64,000 nt of DNA from Palaemon carinicauda (taxonomy: Eukaryota > Arthropoda > Malacostraca > Decapoda > Palaemonidae), in assembly GCF_036898095.1 (NCBI RefSeq), contig NC_090725.1:210202570-210266569 (forward strand), given 5' to 3'. This document shows, in pieces, positions 32,073-42,570 of this stretch. The notes under the pieces are model-generated. The model ran no database searches. It was not told the origin of the DNA and saw nothing but the letters and a program-made list of their open reading frames with translations. How positions within the stretch are numbered: the stretch's first letter is position 1; each line of letters opens with the position of its first letter. Position numbers and translations under genes: made by a program.

Positions 32073-34160
32073 AAGAATGTACAATATTTAGAGCAGCCCT
32101 TACTACACAGTGAGGTGTCAATGGTATCACATGGAGAAAATATTTTTTCACGTAGAATATAAATTCTATAATTTACACAGGTTTAGATAATTTTGCTTCA
32201 TTAAAGCATTTTATTTTCAATTTTGTGTGCATTTCACTCATCAACTGTTAGTTACTTATTTTTGTTCTACAGTATCATTGAGTGTTGTTATATACAAACA
32301 AGTGTTTTGTTGATACTTTTACAAAGCGTGGTGCGACAATGACTTTCTTTTTATGAGTTGTGGTGATGATATCCAATTTATGAGTCATATTACCTTGTAC
32401 TGAAGCTGTGTTAATATTGTACAATTACCTTTGAAAAGTATTAAGAACTAAGATACCATGAAAGAAAGCACAAAAAAGAATGTACTGTAGTACAGTGGAT
32501 TATTAAGTGTGTTAGTCAACTGCAGGTATGTAATGGTTAGTGAGTTAATAAGTTATGAATTGACCCACCCTAGGGCAGCAATCATTCGTGGATTCTCGCT
32601 TTTTGCGCCCATCTCTGTTACCCAACATTATCCCACAAATAAAAAGGGCAGACTGTATCAGTGATACTGCTAAATTTCTTCCATTATTACATCTCTGTTG
32701 TTATTAGAAAATAACAAGGAAACCTTGGAGGAACGAATATCATCGGCTGTATTCCTGATTATCTTCTATAACATTCAAAACTGTTTTCTGGAATTTTGTT
32801 GTTTGACCTTCATCAAAGCATTCTTCTTCTTCCCAGCTGGTTCCCATTTTTATATGGGGTCGCGTTTGCGGATGAGCCGTTTCCATCTTTTTCTATTCTG
32901 CGCTTCTGCCTTGTCAATCCCCTTCTCCTGTAAGTCTCCTCTCACACAGTCCCTCCATCTCTTTCTTGGTCTCCCTCTTCTTCTTCTTCCCTGAACCTCC
33001 ATCTCCATAGTATGTCTCCCAACGTGGTCCTCATCTCTCTTCATCAGGTGTCCATACCATCTCAGCCTCCCTTCCTGCACTTTCTTTGATATTTCCACCA
33101 CCTTTGTCGACCCCCTTATGTAGTCATTTTTTATCCGATCCTCTCTTGTCACCCCCCCCCCCCCCCCCCCGACATCCACCTAAGCATTCTCATTTCTGCC
33201 ACATCCATCTTCTTCTCCTCTGTCTTCCTCATGCTTGCTGTTTCCGTTCCATACAGCATTGCTGTTCTTACCACTGTCTTATGAAATTTTCCTTTTAACC
33301 TCGGTGGTATTCTTTTGTCACAAAGAACTCCTGAGGTTGCTCTCCAGTTGTTCCAGCCTGCCTGCACCCGATGTTCAACTTCATCCTCCATACCTCCTCC
33401 AGCGTTAACAAAGGATCCCAAATACTTAAACTTATCAACTCTCTTTATCTGTTCTCCCCTAAGATGAATACTTTCTCTATCACCCCCCTCACTGGTGGTA
33501 CACATATATTCTGTCTTAGATCTACCTAATCTCATTCCTCTGTCCTCCAGTACTTGCCTCCACCTTTCCAATTTCATTTCCAGATCTTCCCTTCTCTCTG
33601 CGCACAGAACAATATCATCTGCATACAATATGTTCCATGGTACTGCCCCCCTTACCTCTTCTATTAAAACGTCCATCACTATGTTAAAGATAAATGGGCT
33701 CAGAGCTGACCCTTGGTGTAATCCTACTCTCACCTCAAAACCCTCTGTCTCCCCAGCACTGCTCCTCACTCTAGTAAATACACTACGGTACATCTCTTGT
33801 ATCAGTCGAACGTACTTCTCTGGCACCCTCCTCTCCCTCAGACTCCTCCATACCTCTTGTCTTGGGACTCGTTCATAAGCCTTTTCAAGGTCAATCAAAG
33901 AATAGAGGTTTATAAAACACAGGCCTGTATTAAATGCAACAAATCTCTGTAAATTATTATTAATAGGAGAACTGTGAGTATTTTGTGGATCTTGTTTAAT
34001 ACTGTATTGTAAATATCATCTTTATTCTTAAATATAGTTATTGTTTTGTTTGCTGGCTATCATTTTCTTTCGTTGTTACTGTTTTGCTATTTCCTATGTT
34101 GAATTAATTGCCAAGTGAATAAAACATTGAAATAGATTTTACATAATCTGTTTTGTAATA
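32073..34160 (+). repeat. Host segmental duplication, copy 2 (right blocks)
   Basis: Similarity to copy 1 resumes at about 32073 (AAAGAATGTACAATATTTAG). A second matching block at 32690-32820 and 33900-34160 corresponds to 18700-19160 and is split by an RTE insertion. The 32100-32690 part is much shorter than the 13300-18700 interval of copy 1, so one copy has gained or lost about 5 kb. No coding sequence of the host could be supported here. Confidence 0.65.
32820..33900 (-). pseudogene. RTE-type non-LTR reverse transcriptase, 5'-truncated
   Basis: On the minus strand 33898-33149 is one open frame covering most of the RT palm: IDLEKAYERVPRQEVW (motif A aspartate), GLHQGSALSPFIFNI, then LYADDIVLC with the catalytic YADD, then KFKYLGSF. 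It continues after a frame change at 33153-33170 into the C-terminal block: LRWYGHLMKRDEDHVGR, RRRRGRPRKRWRDCV, and ends with a GAAGAAGAA tail at about 32821. The frame change coincides with a run of about 18 C residues. The start lies inside motif A, so endonuclease and fingers are missing, as usual for 5'-truncated non-LTR insertions. The YADD active site and long frame suggest a comparatively recent copy. The clade (RTE) is from motif memory. Confidence 0.85.
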
Positions 34161-34179
34161 GCTGACCGTAACAATGGCC

Positions 34180-34527
34180 TTAGTATATATCAAGAAACAA
34201 GGAGGGATAGAGTGTTAGGTGGAAGACAATAGTAAACTTGAATTCCCTAAAGATTCCATCTGCGAGGTTTTGTGGATGCTCAGAAGCATTGTTAAGGACA
34301 ATAAGGGCTTGCAGGGGTAGATTATTTTCAATTAGGTGTTTATTCCCTGCAAGACCAAAAACCAGGTTTACCCTCTGCACATAAAACTCCCTGGTGACTC
34401 TTGCCTTTGGGTTTTCCCTTTCTATAACCTGCAGTTTTTCATAAGGAATCTTATGAGACTTACAAGCTTTGGGCATTTTCATTGTCATATATGAGCAGTG
34501 GCTTAATCTTGAAGTCGCCACTCGCAT
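34180..34527 (-). pseudogene. Tigger/pogo transposase fragment
   Basis: This is a short open frame from the catalytic half of a Tigger-type transposase: ARVTREFYVQRVNLVFGL, then KHLIENNLPLQALIVLNNAS (second catalytic aspartate position; family has LDNA, here LNNA), then EHPQNLADGIFREFKF. The upstream side continues for a few codons in another frame (GDFKIKPLLIYDNENAQS). Loss of the aspartate and the short length mark it as dead. No terminal repeats were located. Confidence 0.65.
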
Positions 34528-34529
34528 TC

Positions 34530-36250
34530 ACATGTAGTGTAAAGGTTAACCTATCTGTTATAAATTTGTGGCTTGATATTATCTTCTCTGTTGTTATATA
34601 TGTTTTCAGGTTACATGCTGACGCCAAATAAGGGAGAAACGTAAAATGCAGTTTTCCTGAAAACTATCTGGAGCTCAGATTTTCCGGAGAGATGCTGGTT
34701 TTGCCTTCTGGATGCCTCTAAGATATTATTCATTAGTTTTAAACATAAATTAACATGCCCAAAGTACTGTAATTAAAAGTGGTAAGGCATGATGGCCTGG
34801 ATGGAAGTGCAGAAAATACTTCAGTGAAGAGAGAATGCTGGAGGCGAGAAACTTACCGTTGTTGTGGGGAGTGATGCCATTCCAGATGAACTGGAATCAG
34901 GGACCAGCTTAGTCTTCAAATTTATAAATTAATTATGAGGGAGCGAGTAAGCACGTTCTAAGCTGTGATGCAGAAGTGAGACCAGTTTTGAAAACTGCAT
35001 CAACCCTTTTGCAGATGTGGAATCTTGAACTTCATCAGAGAAAGAAGAGAAATGGTATGGATGGGAGTGCAGAAACTGCCTCATTGCATAGGAAATGTTG
35101 GACCATCGAGACCACATTATGTCATAAGGAAACAATTGAATCAAATCCAAGGTCACTGTAGATCACAAATCTGAATTTCCGAGGGAGCGTGTAAGCCTCA
35201 CCATTTAGTCTGATATGATCAAGAAATGACGTTCCTGAAGAACCAACGTTAATCGTTGTAAAAGTGGACTCGTAAGCTTTGCCAAAGAGGGGAAGAGCTT
35301 GTGAAATCCACCATGAAATTCTGTGAAGCCTTTGTGAAAAATCATTCAAGTATTTCAAAATTCATCCTAAATTGGTTTCATATCAAAGAATCTTAGATAT
35401 TTTATTTATCAATTTTAGTTAATTAATTTTGGAATATCCAAATATTTTTGTCTAAATTTTTCACCACCATAACCTTTATAATAAAGTATAATCACTCAAC
35501 CACTGTAGTCCTCATGACTCTTGGAAAAAAAATAAGAAAATAAGTGACACGAAACGTGTCGACGCTAAATAATAAATGGAGAATGGAAATGCAGATTTCT
35601 TGTTATCCTGAAAGCTATGCTGTACAGTATTTGATTTTTTGGCACCACTAAGATATCTTTTCATTATAAATTATATGTATATTTTAGGTTTTTTTTCTAA
35701 CCATATGAATTAATCTTGTATCATTCAAAAAATAAGATTGTATAATTTGAATGGTTTAATCCGTACCATTTTACATTTTAAAAGTGTGGTATATCGAATA
35801 GCAAGTCAATATTCTATGTGTGACACTTTAATGTGTTTAACATCATTGCCAATGAATGTATGCACAGTATTAATATATAAATGTGTCTGCATGCTTGTGT
35901 ATATTGTACTATCACATATATGTTATATGTAGTTGTATATGTGTATATGTATATAAAATATATATGAATATATACTGTATGTTTATACATATATGAGTAT
36001 ATAAATATTTACATATAGATAGATAGATAGGGTCCCAATAATGCAAAAATTTGTTCAATCCACAGCCTTGCAGAACTGGAGAGTCGCATATTGCGAAACA
36101 CATAATGGGAATAACTCCAATAAGGCTAAGCCAAATGGCAATTTACCATCTCAAACTCTTTAGCTATGTATATTCAATACTTTCTGTGTACTATACGGTA
36201 TTTTTTTTTAATATGAAATTGTTCTTATGAATGAATATGACAAAAGTGAA
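34530..36250. other. No gene seen; short microsatellites
   Basis: Nothing coding could be supported. Weak internal similarity exists between about 34626-34830 and 35040-35640 (GGATGGAAGTGCAGAAA against GGATGGGAGTGCAGAAA). TA/TG-rich low-complexity sequence is found at 35925-36010 and (GATA)n at 36018-36030. Confidence 0.5.
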
Positions 36251-36251
36251 A

Positions 36252-36529
36252 GTAAATTGTATTTTCCTAATGATACAAACCTGGAGCTATTTATAGGGAT
36301 ATTACTTTCAGTGAAGCTGGAAGACGAGCCTGAAGACTTTTAGCTAGGGATAACCCCCAACCGCTAGTTAGCAGGAGGGTTGGAGGATAGCCGGCTACCT
36401 CACTCACTCAAACACCTGGGCTCAGTACCCACTTTGCTTGCAGGCAGTACTTTCTTGGGAGACAGGTGCTAGTAGGCCAATCTATATAAATAGCTCCAGG
36501 TTTTTATTGTTAGGAAAAACACAAATTAC
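36252..36529. mobile_element. MITE-like element with about 45-bp inverted ends
   Basis: The left end (36252-36296, with TTTTCCTAATGATACAAACC and TGGAGCTATTTATAG) and right end (36482-36529, with CTATATAAATAGCTCCAGG and TTAGGAAAAACACAAATTA) are inverted copies with a few mismatches. The internal part has no coding potential. I associate this type of end with abundant short repeats in prawns, from memory. Target duplication was not resolved. Confidence 0.6.
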
Positions 36530-36737
36530 TTCCAAATTTGTCATTTGTTCCGTCACTCTATACAAACCTTCACCATTTAAAGGGATGACTTACCTCTTAG
36601 GCGGGAGGAAGTCCGTAGCAACTGGCTCTTGGCATTGACCCAGGGTTTTCTCCATACGATATTAGCAATGTGACTGGTATAGGTAAGAGTTCTACAAATC
36701 ATAGGAATCTTTGAGGCATTTGGGATGCAACTATAGT

Positions 36738-38340
36738 CTATTTTTTATAGCGGTGCATATTTGCACTTGACTCACAGGGGTGCCCTTTTAGCTCGGAAAG
36801 GTTCCTGATACCTGATTGGTCGGAAGTATTTTTGTCCGAATACCTTCATTGTTCTCGAATGATTACCAAGTAATGTGAATCGAAACTTATTTATTAACCT
36901 ATATTTCTCCATCATATATATGTTTTGTCAATAAACAATGTGAAAGAATAAATATATTATAAAGAATCGTCTTGGTAAGTCTAAATTTAATAATACAATC
37001 CGCCGAAGTCAACGACAGCAGCTTGTTTTCGGATGCACACTTTGTGATTTTGTAATTTTTCACATATTTTAACACAAAATGGGATAGATTACACTCAGCA
37101 TAAGTTAAAAATGTTATTATAAACTTTCTTTGAATACCAGAACTTACCAAAAACATGGAATTAATAAAACCCGATATTTGTGAAAACTTATGGGGAGGTG
37201 AAAGAACAGCCTATAGCGGCCTGGCGGGAAAACGATCCCTTCTGACTCGTAGACGAAGTTTGTTTTTTTCTTTCGTAATATAGTTCGGCCAATTCCTTTC
37301 AGTTTAAATAGTCTTACATTGTTTCTCTTCGTATTATTTTGCTTAGTATTTTCCCACATTCCTGTTCCTCACCTAATATCTATCTATTTTCCCCGATATC
37401 CCTTCTTTCAAATATGGGATATCCGCACTACGATTCCTTATTTCTTATCCTCTGTCGAAAGTGATGGCTTGAAGGGAAGCGCTTGCTAGTCTCATTAAAA
37501 TAGTGTAGAGGCGGGAATGAAAAAAATACTATGCTTAATGTCAGGTTTACAGAAGAGGTTATACTTGCTACACAGCATAACATTTATGTTGTTATTATTA
37601 TTTACCTACTTACTGACGTAAGGTACAAAACATAAGGAATTGTTGTGCGGATATCACATAGGCCTATATGAAAGAAGGGATATCGGGGAAAATAGATAGA
37701 TATTAGGTGAGAAACAGGAATGTGGGAAAATAGTAAGCATAATAATACGAAGAGAGACAATGCAAGACTATTTAAACTGAAAGGAATAGGCCGAACTATA
37801 TTGCGAAAGAAAAAACAAACTGTGTCTACGAGTCAGAAGGGATCGTTTTCCCGCCAGGTCGCTATAGGCTGTTCTTTCACCTCCCCATAAGTTTTCACAA
37901 ATATCGGGTTTTATTAATTCCATGTTTTTGGTAAGTTCTTGTATTCAAAGAAAGTTTATAATAATATGTTTAACTTATGCTGAGTGTAATCTATCCCAAT
38001 TTGTGTTAAAATATGTGAAAAATTACAAAATTACAAAGCGTGCATCCGAAAACAAGCTGCTGTCGTTGACTTCGGCGGATTGTGTTATTGAATTTAGACT
38101 TACCAAGACGATTCTTTATAATATATTTATTCTTTCACATTGTTTATTGACAAAACATATATATGATGGAGAAATATGGGTTAATAAATAAGTTTCGATT
38201 CACATTACTTGGTAATCATTCGAGAACAATGAAGGTGTTCGGACAAAAATACTTCCGACCAATCAGGTATCAGGAACCTTTCCGAGCTAAAAGGGCACCC
38301 CTGTGAGTCAAGTGCAAATATGCACCGCTATAAAAAATAG
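36738..38340. mobile_element. Foldback element with two arms of about 700 bp
   Basis: The left arm (36738 to about 37443) and right arm (about 37634 to 38340) are inverted copies over their full length, with scattered mismatches. Shared landmarks include CTATTTTTTATAGCGGTGCA at the outer left end and its inverse TGCACCGCTATAAAAAATAG at the outer right end, and CCCCGATATCCCTTCTTTCA near the inner end with its inverse at about 37672. The spacer of about 190 bases is unique. The flanks are ACTATAGT on the left and AGTATAGT on the right, a possible 8-bp target duplication with one mismatch, as made by hAT or P-type transposases. Each arm can be read as an 85-90 codon open frame with almost the same sequence, but this is probably a by-product of the repeat; no transposase motif is visible. 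Confidence 0.8.
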
Positions 38341-38555
38341 AGTATAGTATTATTTCTATACTAGGTTATACAAGGGAAATGGTTTTTACCTGCAGATAGG
38401 GGAGACCAGCTGTACTGAGGACCTTGATTCCCAAGAGAGGGGAAGGTAAAGGAAAAAAAAGAAGCAAGTCATTCTTACTCATTCACCCCAGATTAATCCT
38501 GGGTAACCTTAGCCTTCAACCCTCTGCTACTTGGCCACCAAGGAGCTTGAGGTGT

Positions 38556-39620
38556 TTAAACCACTTGTCGTTCAACCACCACAGGATCAATGGAGAATGT
38601 TCCATGCTCCTGTGGGTTACATCTTGCAAGTAATGTGCAGTGAAGGTTGTCCGATGCCTCCACACGCCCGCTTGCAGTACCTAGGTCACAGAGTAGTTCT
38701 GTTTGAACGCCAAAACATTGCAATGTCAATGACGTCATGAGTTCTTGGTCATTATGGTAGAGGAGGGTCAGGATTCCTTGCCATGTCAATGATCTTGCGA
38801 CTCCAAGCCAAGATGGTGTGTTCCTTGACCCTCCTCTTGACCTTCCCCACGCTGACAAAGAGTGCCGATACAAGGGGGCAAGCTGCTGCTGTTCTTTTAA
38901 GGTAACACCTCAGACTCCTCATTGATAAATTAACAGCTGGTCTAGGTCATCTGTTACGAAACAAGAGACTCCCAATCCCGGAAGGGTCTGCATCTAGAAT
39001 CCGCTACTCCCGGATTTTGAGTCTTGGCAATATACTCGGGGATGAAGTCGAGAATTACCTCTCCTTATTCCTTTGAATGGGCGACATCATAGGAAAGACC
39101 ATGTAATTCACTATCTTCTTTGGCCGAAGCCAAAGCGAGTAGAAACACCGTCTTCAAATTGAGGTGTGATCTGTTGCCTGTCGTAATGGTTTGTAGGGAG
39201 CACCCTTCAGAGACTGAAGGACATGAACTATGTTCCAAGGAGGAGGTCTAACTTCTGACCGGGGGCAGGTAAACTCATAACTTTGTATGAGAGAAACTTC
39301 CAGTGAAGATGAAATACCTACTCCCTTCAGTTTAAAGGCCAGATTCAAGGCTGAGCGGTAGCCTTTCACTGCAGAAACCGAGAATAGCATTTTTTCCCGA
39401 AGGTGTACAAGAAACTTCCCTATTGTTGGATTAATGTCATCGAAGGAAGAGATACCCCTTCCACGGCACCAACCTCAGAAAACAGTCCACTTAGTCTTGT
39501 AGACTGAAGCCGAAGATTGTTGGAAGTGTCCAGCTATCCTCCTCACAACTTGTTGTTAAAATCCTCTCTGAGTGAGGAGGTGCTGGATAGCCTCCAGGCG
39601 TGAAGCCAAAGCGAAGCTAT
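38556..39620 (-). pseudogene. DIRS-C tyrosine recombinase, decayed
   Basis: The N-terminal half is best seen at 39390-39154 (VKGYRSALNLAFKLKGVGIS, then SFEFTCPRS-like and RPPPWNIVHVLQSL). The catalytic half is spread over frames: around 38770 HNDQELMTSLTLQ stands where an H-x-x-R box is expected, and near 38640 a different frame gives FTAHYLQDV, the typical tyrosine-nucleophile context. Frame changes and stops make it inactive. Confidence 0.65.
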
Positions 39621-39768
39621 GGCTTTATGTAAGATGTTTGCATGGGGTTGTTTGAGTAGACCATGTCACAGAGGGACTTCTTTCATAAGTTCCATCAAGA
39701 GCTTCAGAAGGTCTTGGAACCACTCTGTACGATGCCATAGCATAGTTATTAGCGCCATCGATAGATTT

Positions 39769-40250
39769 TTATTTGTTCTGGTCTTGTTGAGGATTCTTCT
39801 CATCAGACAAAACGGGGGAAATGCATACATGTCGATGTTTTCCCTGGCACTGGGAGCAGTAGATTGGGAGCCTGAAGTTCAGGGCTGTCGCAAACAAGTT
39901 CACAGTTGAAGAACCCCACAAAGTCAGGACTTTGTTGGCTATAAGAGGATTCAAAGACCACTCGAAGCCCATTATCTGGGTCGCTCTGCTCAAATTGTTT
40001 GCAAGTACATTCCATTTGCCTGGAATGAAGTGAGCCAACAGGGACACCAAGTTGTCTTCTGTCCATCTGAGTATCTACTGCTAGATGGTACTGGGGCTTC
40101 GAAAAGGTACCTCCTTGTTTTGTTCATGTATGCCACGACTGTGGTGATGTCACTTATTAACACCACGCAGTGATACACCAGGAACTGCTGTATCACTGTT
40201 GGAGGGTCCAAGATATTTATATGCTGCTACCTTTCTGATTTGGACCAAAG
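39769..40250 (-). pseudogene. DIRS-C RNase H end
   Basis: The end of the RNase H domain reads HFIPGKWNVLANNLSRATQ, the usual HIPG-x-x-N-x-x-A-x-x-LSR ending, followed by FEWSLNPLIANKVLTLWGSS and VNLFATALNFRLPIYCS, the linker that joins RNase H to the recombinase in DIRS and related elements. Upstream, SDITTVVAYMNK (about 40150) fits the internal RNase H region. Confidence 0.75.
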
Positions 40251-40619
40251 GCCGGAGGTGGTATGGTGCAGCAAGTGGAACCCCCACCCTTCATTTGATG
40301 CATCTGAGTAGAGCATCAATTTTGCGGCAGTTTGTGGGAATGAGAAGGTTGACCCCTTTGCAGAGGTTTTTGTCTACCACCCACCACCTGAGGTCTGTCT
40401 GTTCCTCTGATCCTATTGGGATCAAGATGTCTGGGGAATCGCTTGCCTGGTTCCACTTGGACTTGAGCCACCACTGGAGAGATCATATCCTGAGATGGCT
40501 GTTGGGAACCAGATGGGCCAGGGATGATAGGTGACCTATGAGACACAGCCAGCGCTGGGCTGGGAGTTCTTCTTGCCTGAGGAAGGGTCCTGCTACCTTC
40601 ATCCGCCTCTGTACTCTTT

Positions 40620-41498
40620 TGTCTGATCGGAAGACTCTACTGATCAGTGTCTATCATCATACCTAGCTATACCAGTCTTTGAGAGGGAAGCAGAGATGAC
40701 TTCTCGAGGTTTACCATGGTCCCAAGATCTTGGCAAAGCGCTAGAAGTCTGTCTCGGTGCTGAAGAAGGGTAGCCACCGAGACTGCCAGAATCAGCCAGT
40801 CGTAAAGATACCTGAGGAGACGGATGCCGATTCTGTGAGCCCAAGATGATACTAGGGCAAACACTCTCATGAAGACCTAGGGTGCCGTGGAAAGACCAAA
40901 GCACAGCACCTTGAACTGGTATTGGTTGTTATAGAGTATGATCCTTAAATACATCCTTGAAGACGGATGGATGCGCTCTTGAGATCCAGTGTACACACAA
41001 AGTCCTGTGGTCTTACTGCTTGCCTGACCATGTCCGCTGTCTCTATCTTGAATGAAGTTTTACAAACTTGTTCAAGGCCGAGATATTGATGACTGGTCTC
41101 CAGCCTCCAGATGCCTTTTTCACAAGAAAGAGTCGACAGAAAGAGCTTGGGGACCCATCATAGACCTCTTGGAGAGCACTCTTCTCCAACATGGTCTGGA
41201 GTTCAGTCTGAAGGGCCAGGTCTTTCGCAGATCCCTTCATGTAGGAGCTTGATGAAACTGGATCATGAGACAGTGGAGGGAGAGATTGTATGAACGGGAT
41301 GCAATACCCTGAAGAGATCACTGCAACCGTCCAGGGGTCAGACCTGAACTGCAGCCACCTTTGCCAGTGGCTTTGCAGACATCCCTCCACAGGTGGGCAG
41401 GTGGGAGGATTTCTCGTCCTAGCAGGTACGGCCTCGGCCGGCACCATTATTCCCTTTACATCCATGGGAGGACTTGGACCCTTTATGATCCTTGTCAT
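40620..41498 (-). pseudogene. DIRS-C reverse transcriptase, broken
   Basis: The fingers region at 41498-41043 reads SHWQRWLQFRSDPWTVAVIS, then VYDGSPSSFCRLFLVKKASG and GWRPVINISALNKFVK. In the next frame comes FVCTLDLKSAS near motif A. At 40870-40667 the frame carries SSWAHRIGIRLLRYLYDWLI, in which the expected YLDDW active-site motif reads YLYDW: the first catalytic aspartate is replaced by tyrosine. Several frame changes separate these blocks. The copy is inactive. Confidence 0.8.
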
Positions 41499-41589
41499 GA
41501 AAGGGCTTCTTAGACACCTTTTGCAATGACACAGTTGTGGTTGTCATAGCACTACTTGTCCGCGGTTTCGGTTGAGGCTGCTTCTTCTG

Positions 41590-42300
41590 AGGTTGTAGAT
41601 GGCAAATATTTGGCAGAGATGATTAAGGGGTTGCAATACACCATTTCAGCTGGTGAAACACCCAGGGCATCTTTAGGAGTGGTTCTTAGTCCCAGGAAGA
41701 CCCAGGGAAGCTGGGTAAATTAGTTGAAGTCATTGCAACAGGACACAAAGCTGCTTTGAGGGTATGATGAAAACTTTCAACTATTCCGTTGGGTGAAGGA
41801 TTGTAGGCAGTTGTCTGATGTAGGGTGATGCCCGGGAGATTCATTAATGATTTCCTCATTTGAGAGGTGAAAGTGGTACCCTTGTCAGAAGTAGTATGCT
41901 CAGGGATACCGAATCTCTCTATCCACCCTGAGAGTAAGACAGACGTTACAGTTTCCATGGGAATGGCTTCACGCCGACGAGTGAAGTGGTCGATGATGGT
42001 AATCAGGTAACGATGTCCTTGTTATGTAGGTAGGGGGCCTACTACATTGACATGAATGCGGGCAAAACGACACCAAGGTTGATGTAAGGTGCCCACTCTT
42101 GAATCCATGTGTCAATGTACTTTTGAAGTTTGTCACGAAGTACAGCCACTGACCCAATCCTTAGCATCATTAGTAATGCCATGCCAAATGAACTTGCCGT
42201 ACAGTAGATTGGCGCAAGGGATGTGAAAGACTATGAATGAAATCAAATACCTGTCGTCGTGGGGAGCAGGCATCTATGATCATGGATGTGGCGTTCATAG
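41590..42300 (-). pseudogene. Ty3/Gypsy integrase remnant
   Basis: Reading downward from 42300: RRQVFDFIHSLSHP (integrase zinc-binding side), a decayed stretch with CQCSRPPTYITRTS and DYHHRP-like frames, then the core at 41958-41686: LSGWIERFGIPEHTTSDKGT, then HQTTAYNPSPNGIVESFHHT. The aspartate (TSDKGT) and glutamate (VESFH) catalytic positions are still present. The C-terminal continuation LGLRTTPKDALGVSPAEMVY runs to about 41610 in another frame and is then cut by DIRS-C. Between this integrase and the LTR at 42386 the gag, protease, RT and RNase H genes are missing, so the element has a large internal deletion. Confidence 0.8.
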
Positions 42301-42366
42301 GGGAGTGAGAGTCAGAGGGTGGCATCATCAAACACTAGACACAGCAGTGAGGAGAAAGCGGAAGGT

Positions 42367-42570
42367 GGTCCACCGAAAGTCACCAATGTACGAGTGAGCC
42401 ATTAGGTTGTAACTGAGAGGCGAGGTGAGTGCAACTAAGCTTTATTAAATAGACATCAAGCTTATATACCAGGGCTTGTGAACAAGAACGTCACAAAAAT
42501 TCAAACAAAATAAAACATGAGATAGCATGCTTACATAGGTTAGCCCATTATCAATGCAGGGAATAGTAAA
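42367..42570 (-). promoter_or_regulatory. Gypsy LTR end with TATA box, poly(A) signal and primer-binding site
   Basis: On the minus strand there is TATATAAG (42461-42468), then AATAAA (42441-42446), then an LTR-like end at about 42386 and TGGTGACTTTCGGTGGACC (42385-42367), which sits where a tRNA primer-binding site belongs; TGGTGAC is a frequent start of such sites in animal Gypsy elements. The LTR start upstream (higher coordinate) could not be placed, so 42570 is a guess. The second LTR is not present in this window. Confidence 0.5.

Larger units (their letters stand above)
38380..41590 (-). mobile_element. DIRS-C, truncated DIRS retrotransposon
   Basis: This is a third DIRS lineage, on the minus strand. 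It contains in order from high to low coordinate the end of gag, reverse transcriptase (41498-40620), RNase H (about 40250-39769) and tyrosine recombinase (about 39620-38556). It is truncated inside gag at about 41590, where a Gypsy integrase begins. No terminal repeat or ICR could be identified at the 38.4 kb end. The protein blocks differ clearly from D1/D2 and from DIRS-B. Confidence 0.8.

Noticed and set aside
33495..33878. Plus-strand open frame over the RTE reverse transcriptase
   Set aside because: It is the antisense shadow of the minus-strand RT, which has clear catalytic motifs.
36018..36030. CRISPR-like or other regularly spaced array
   Set aside because: Only simple (GATA)n is present; no repeat-spacer array exists anywhere in the window, and the DNA is eukaryotic.
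36899..37156. Paired 85-90 codon proteins in the foldback arms as real genes
   Set aside because: They have no recognisable motif, and the identity is explained by the inverted repeat; kept only as a remark in the finding.
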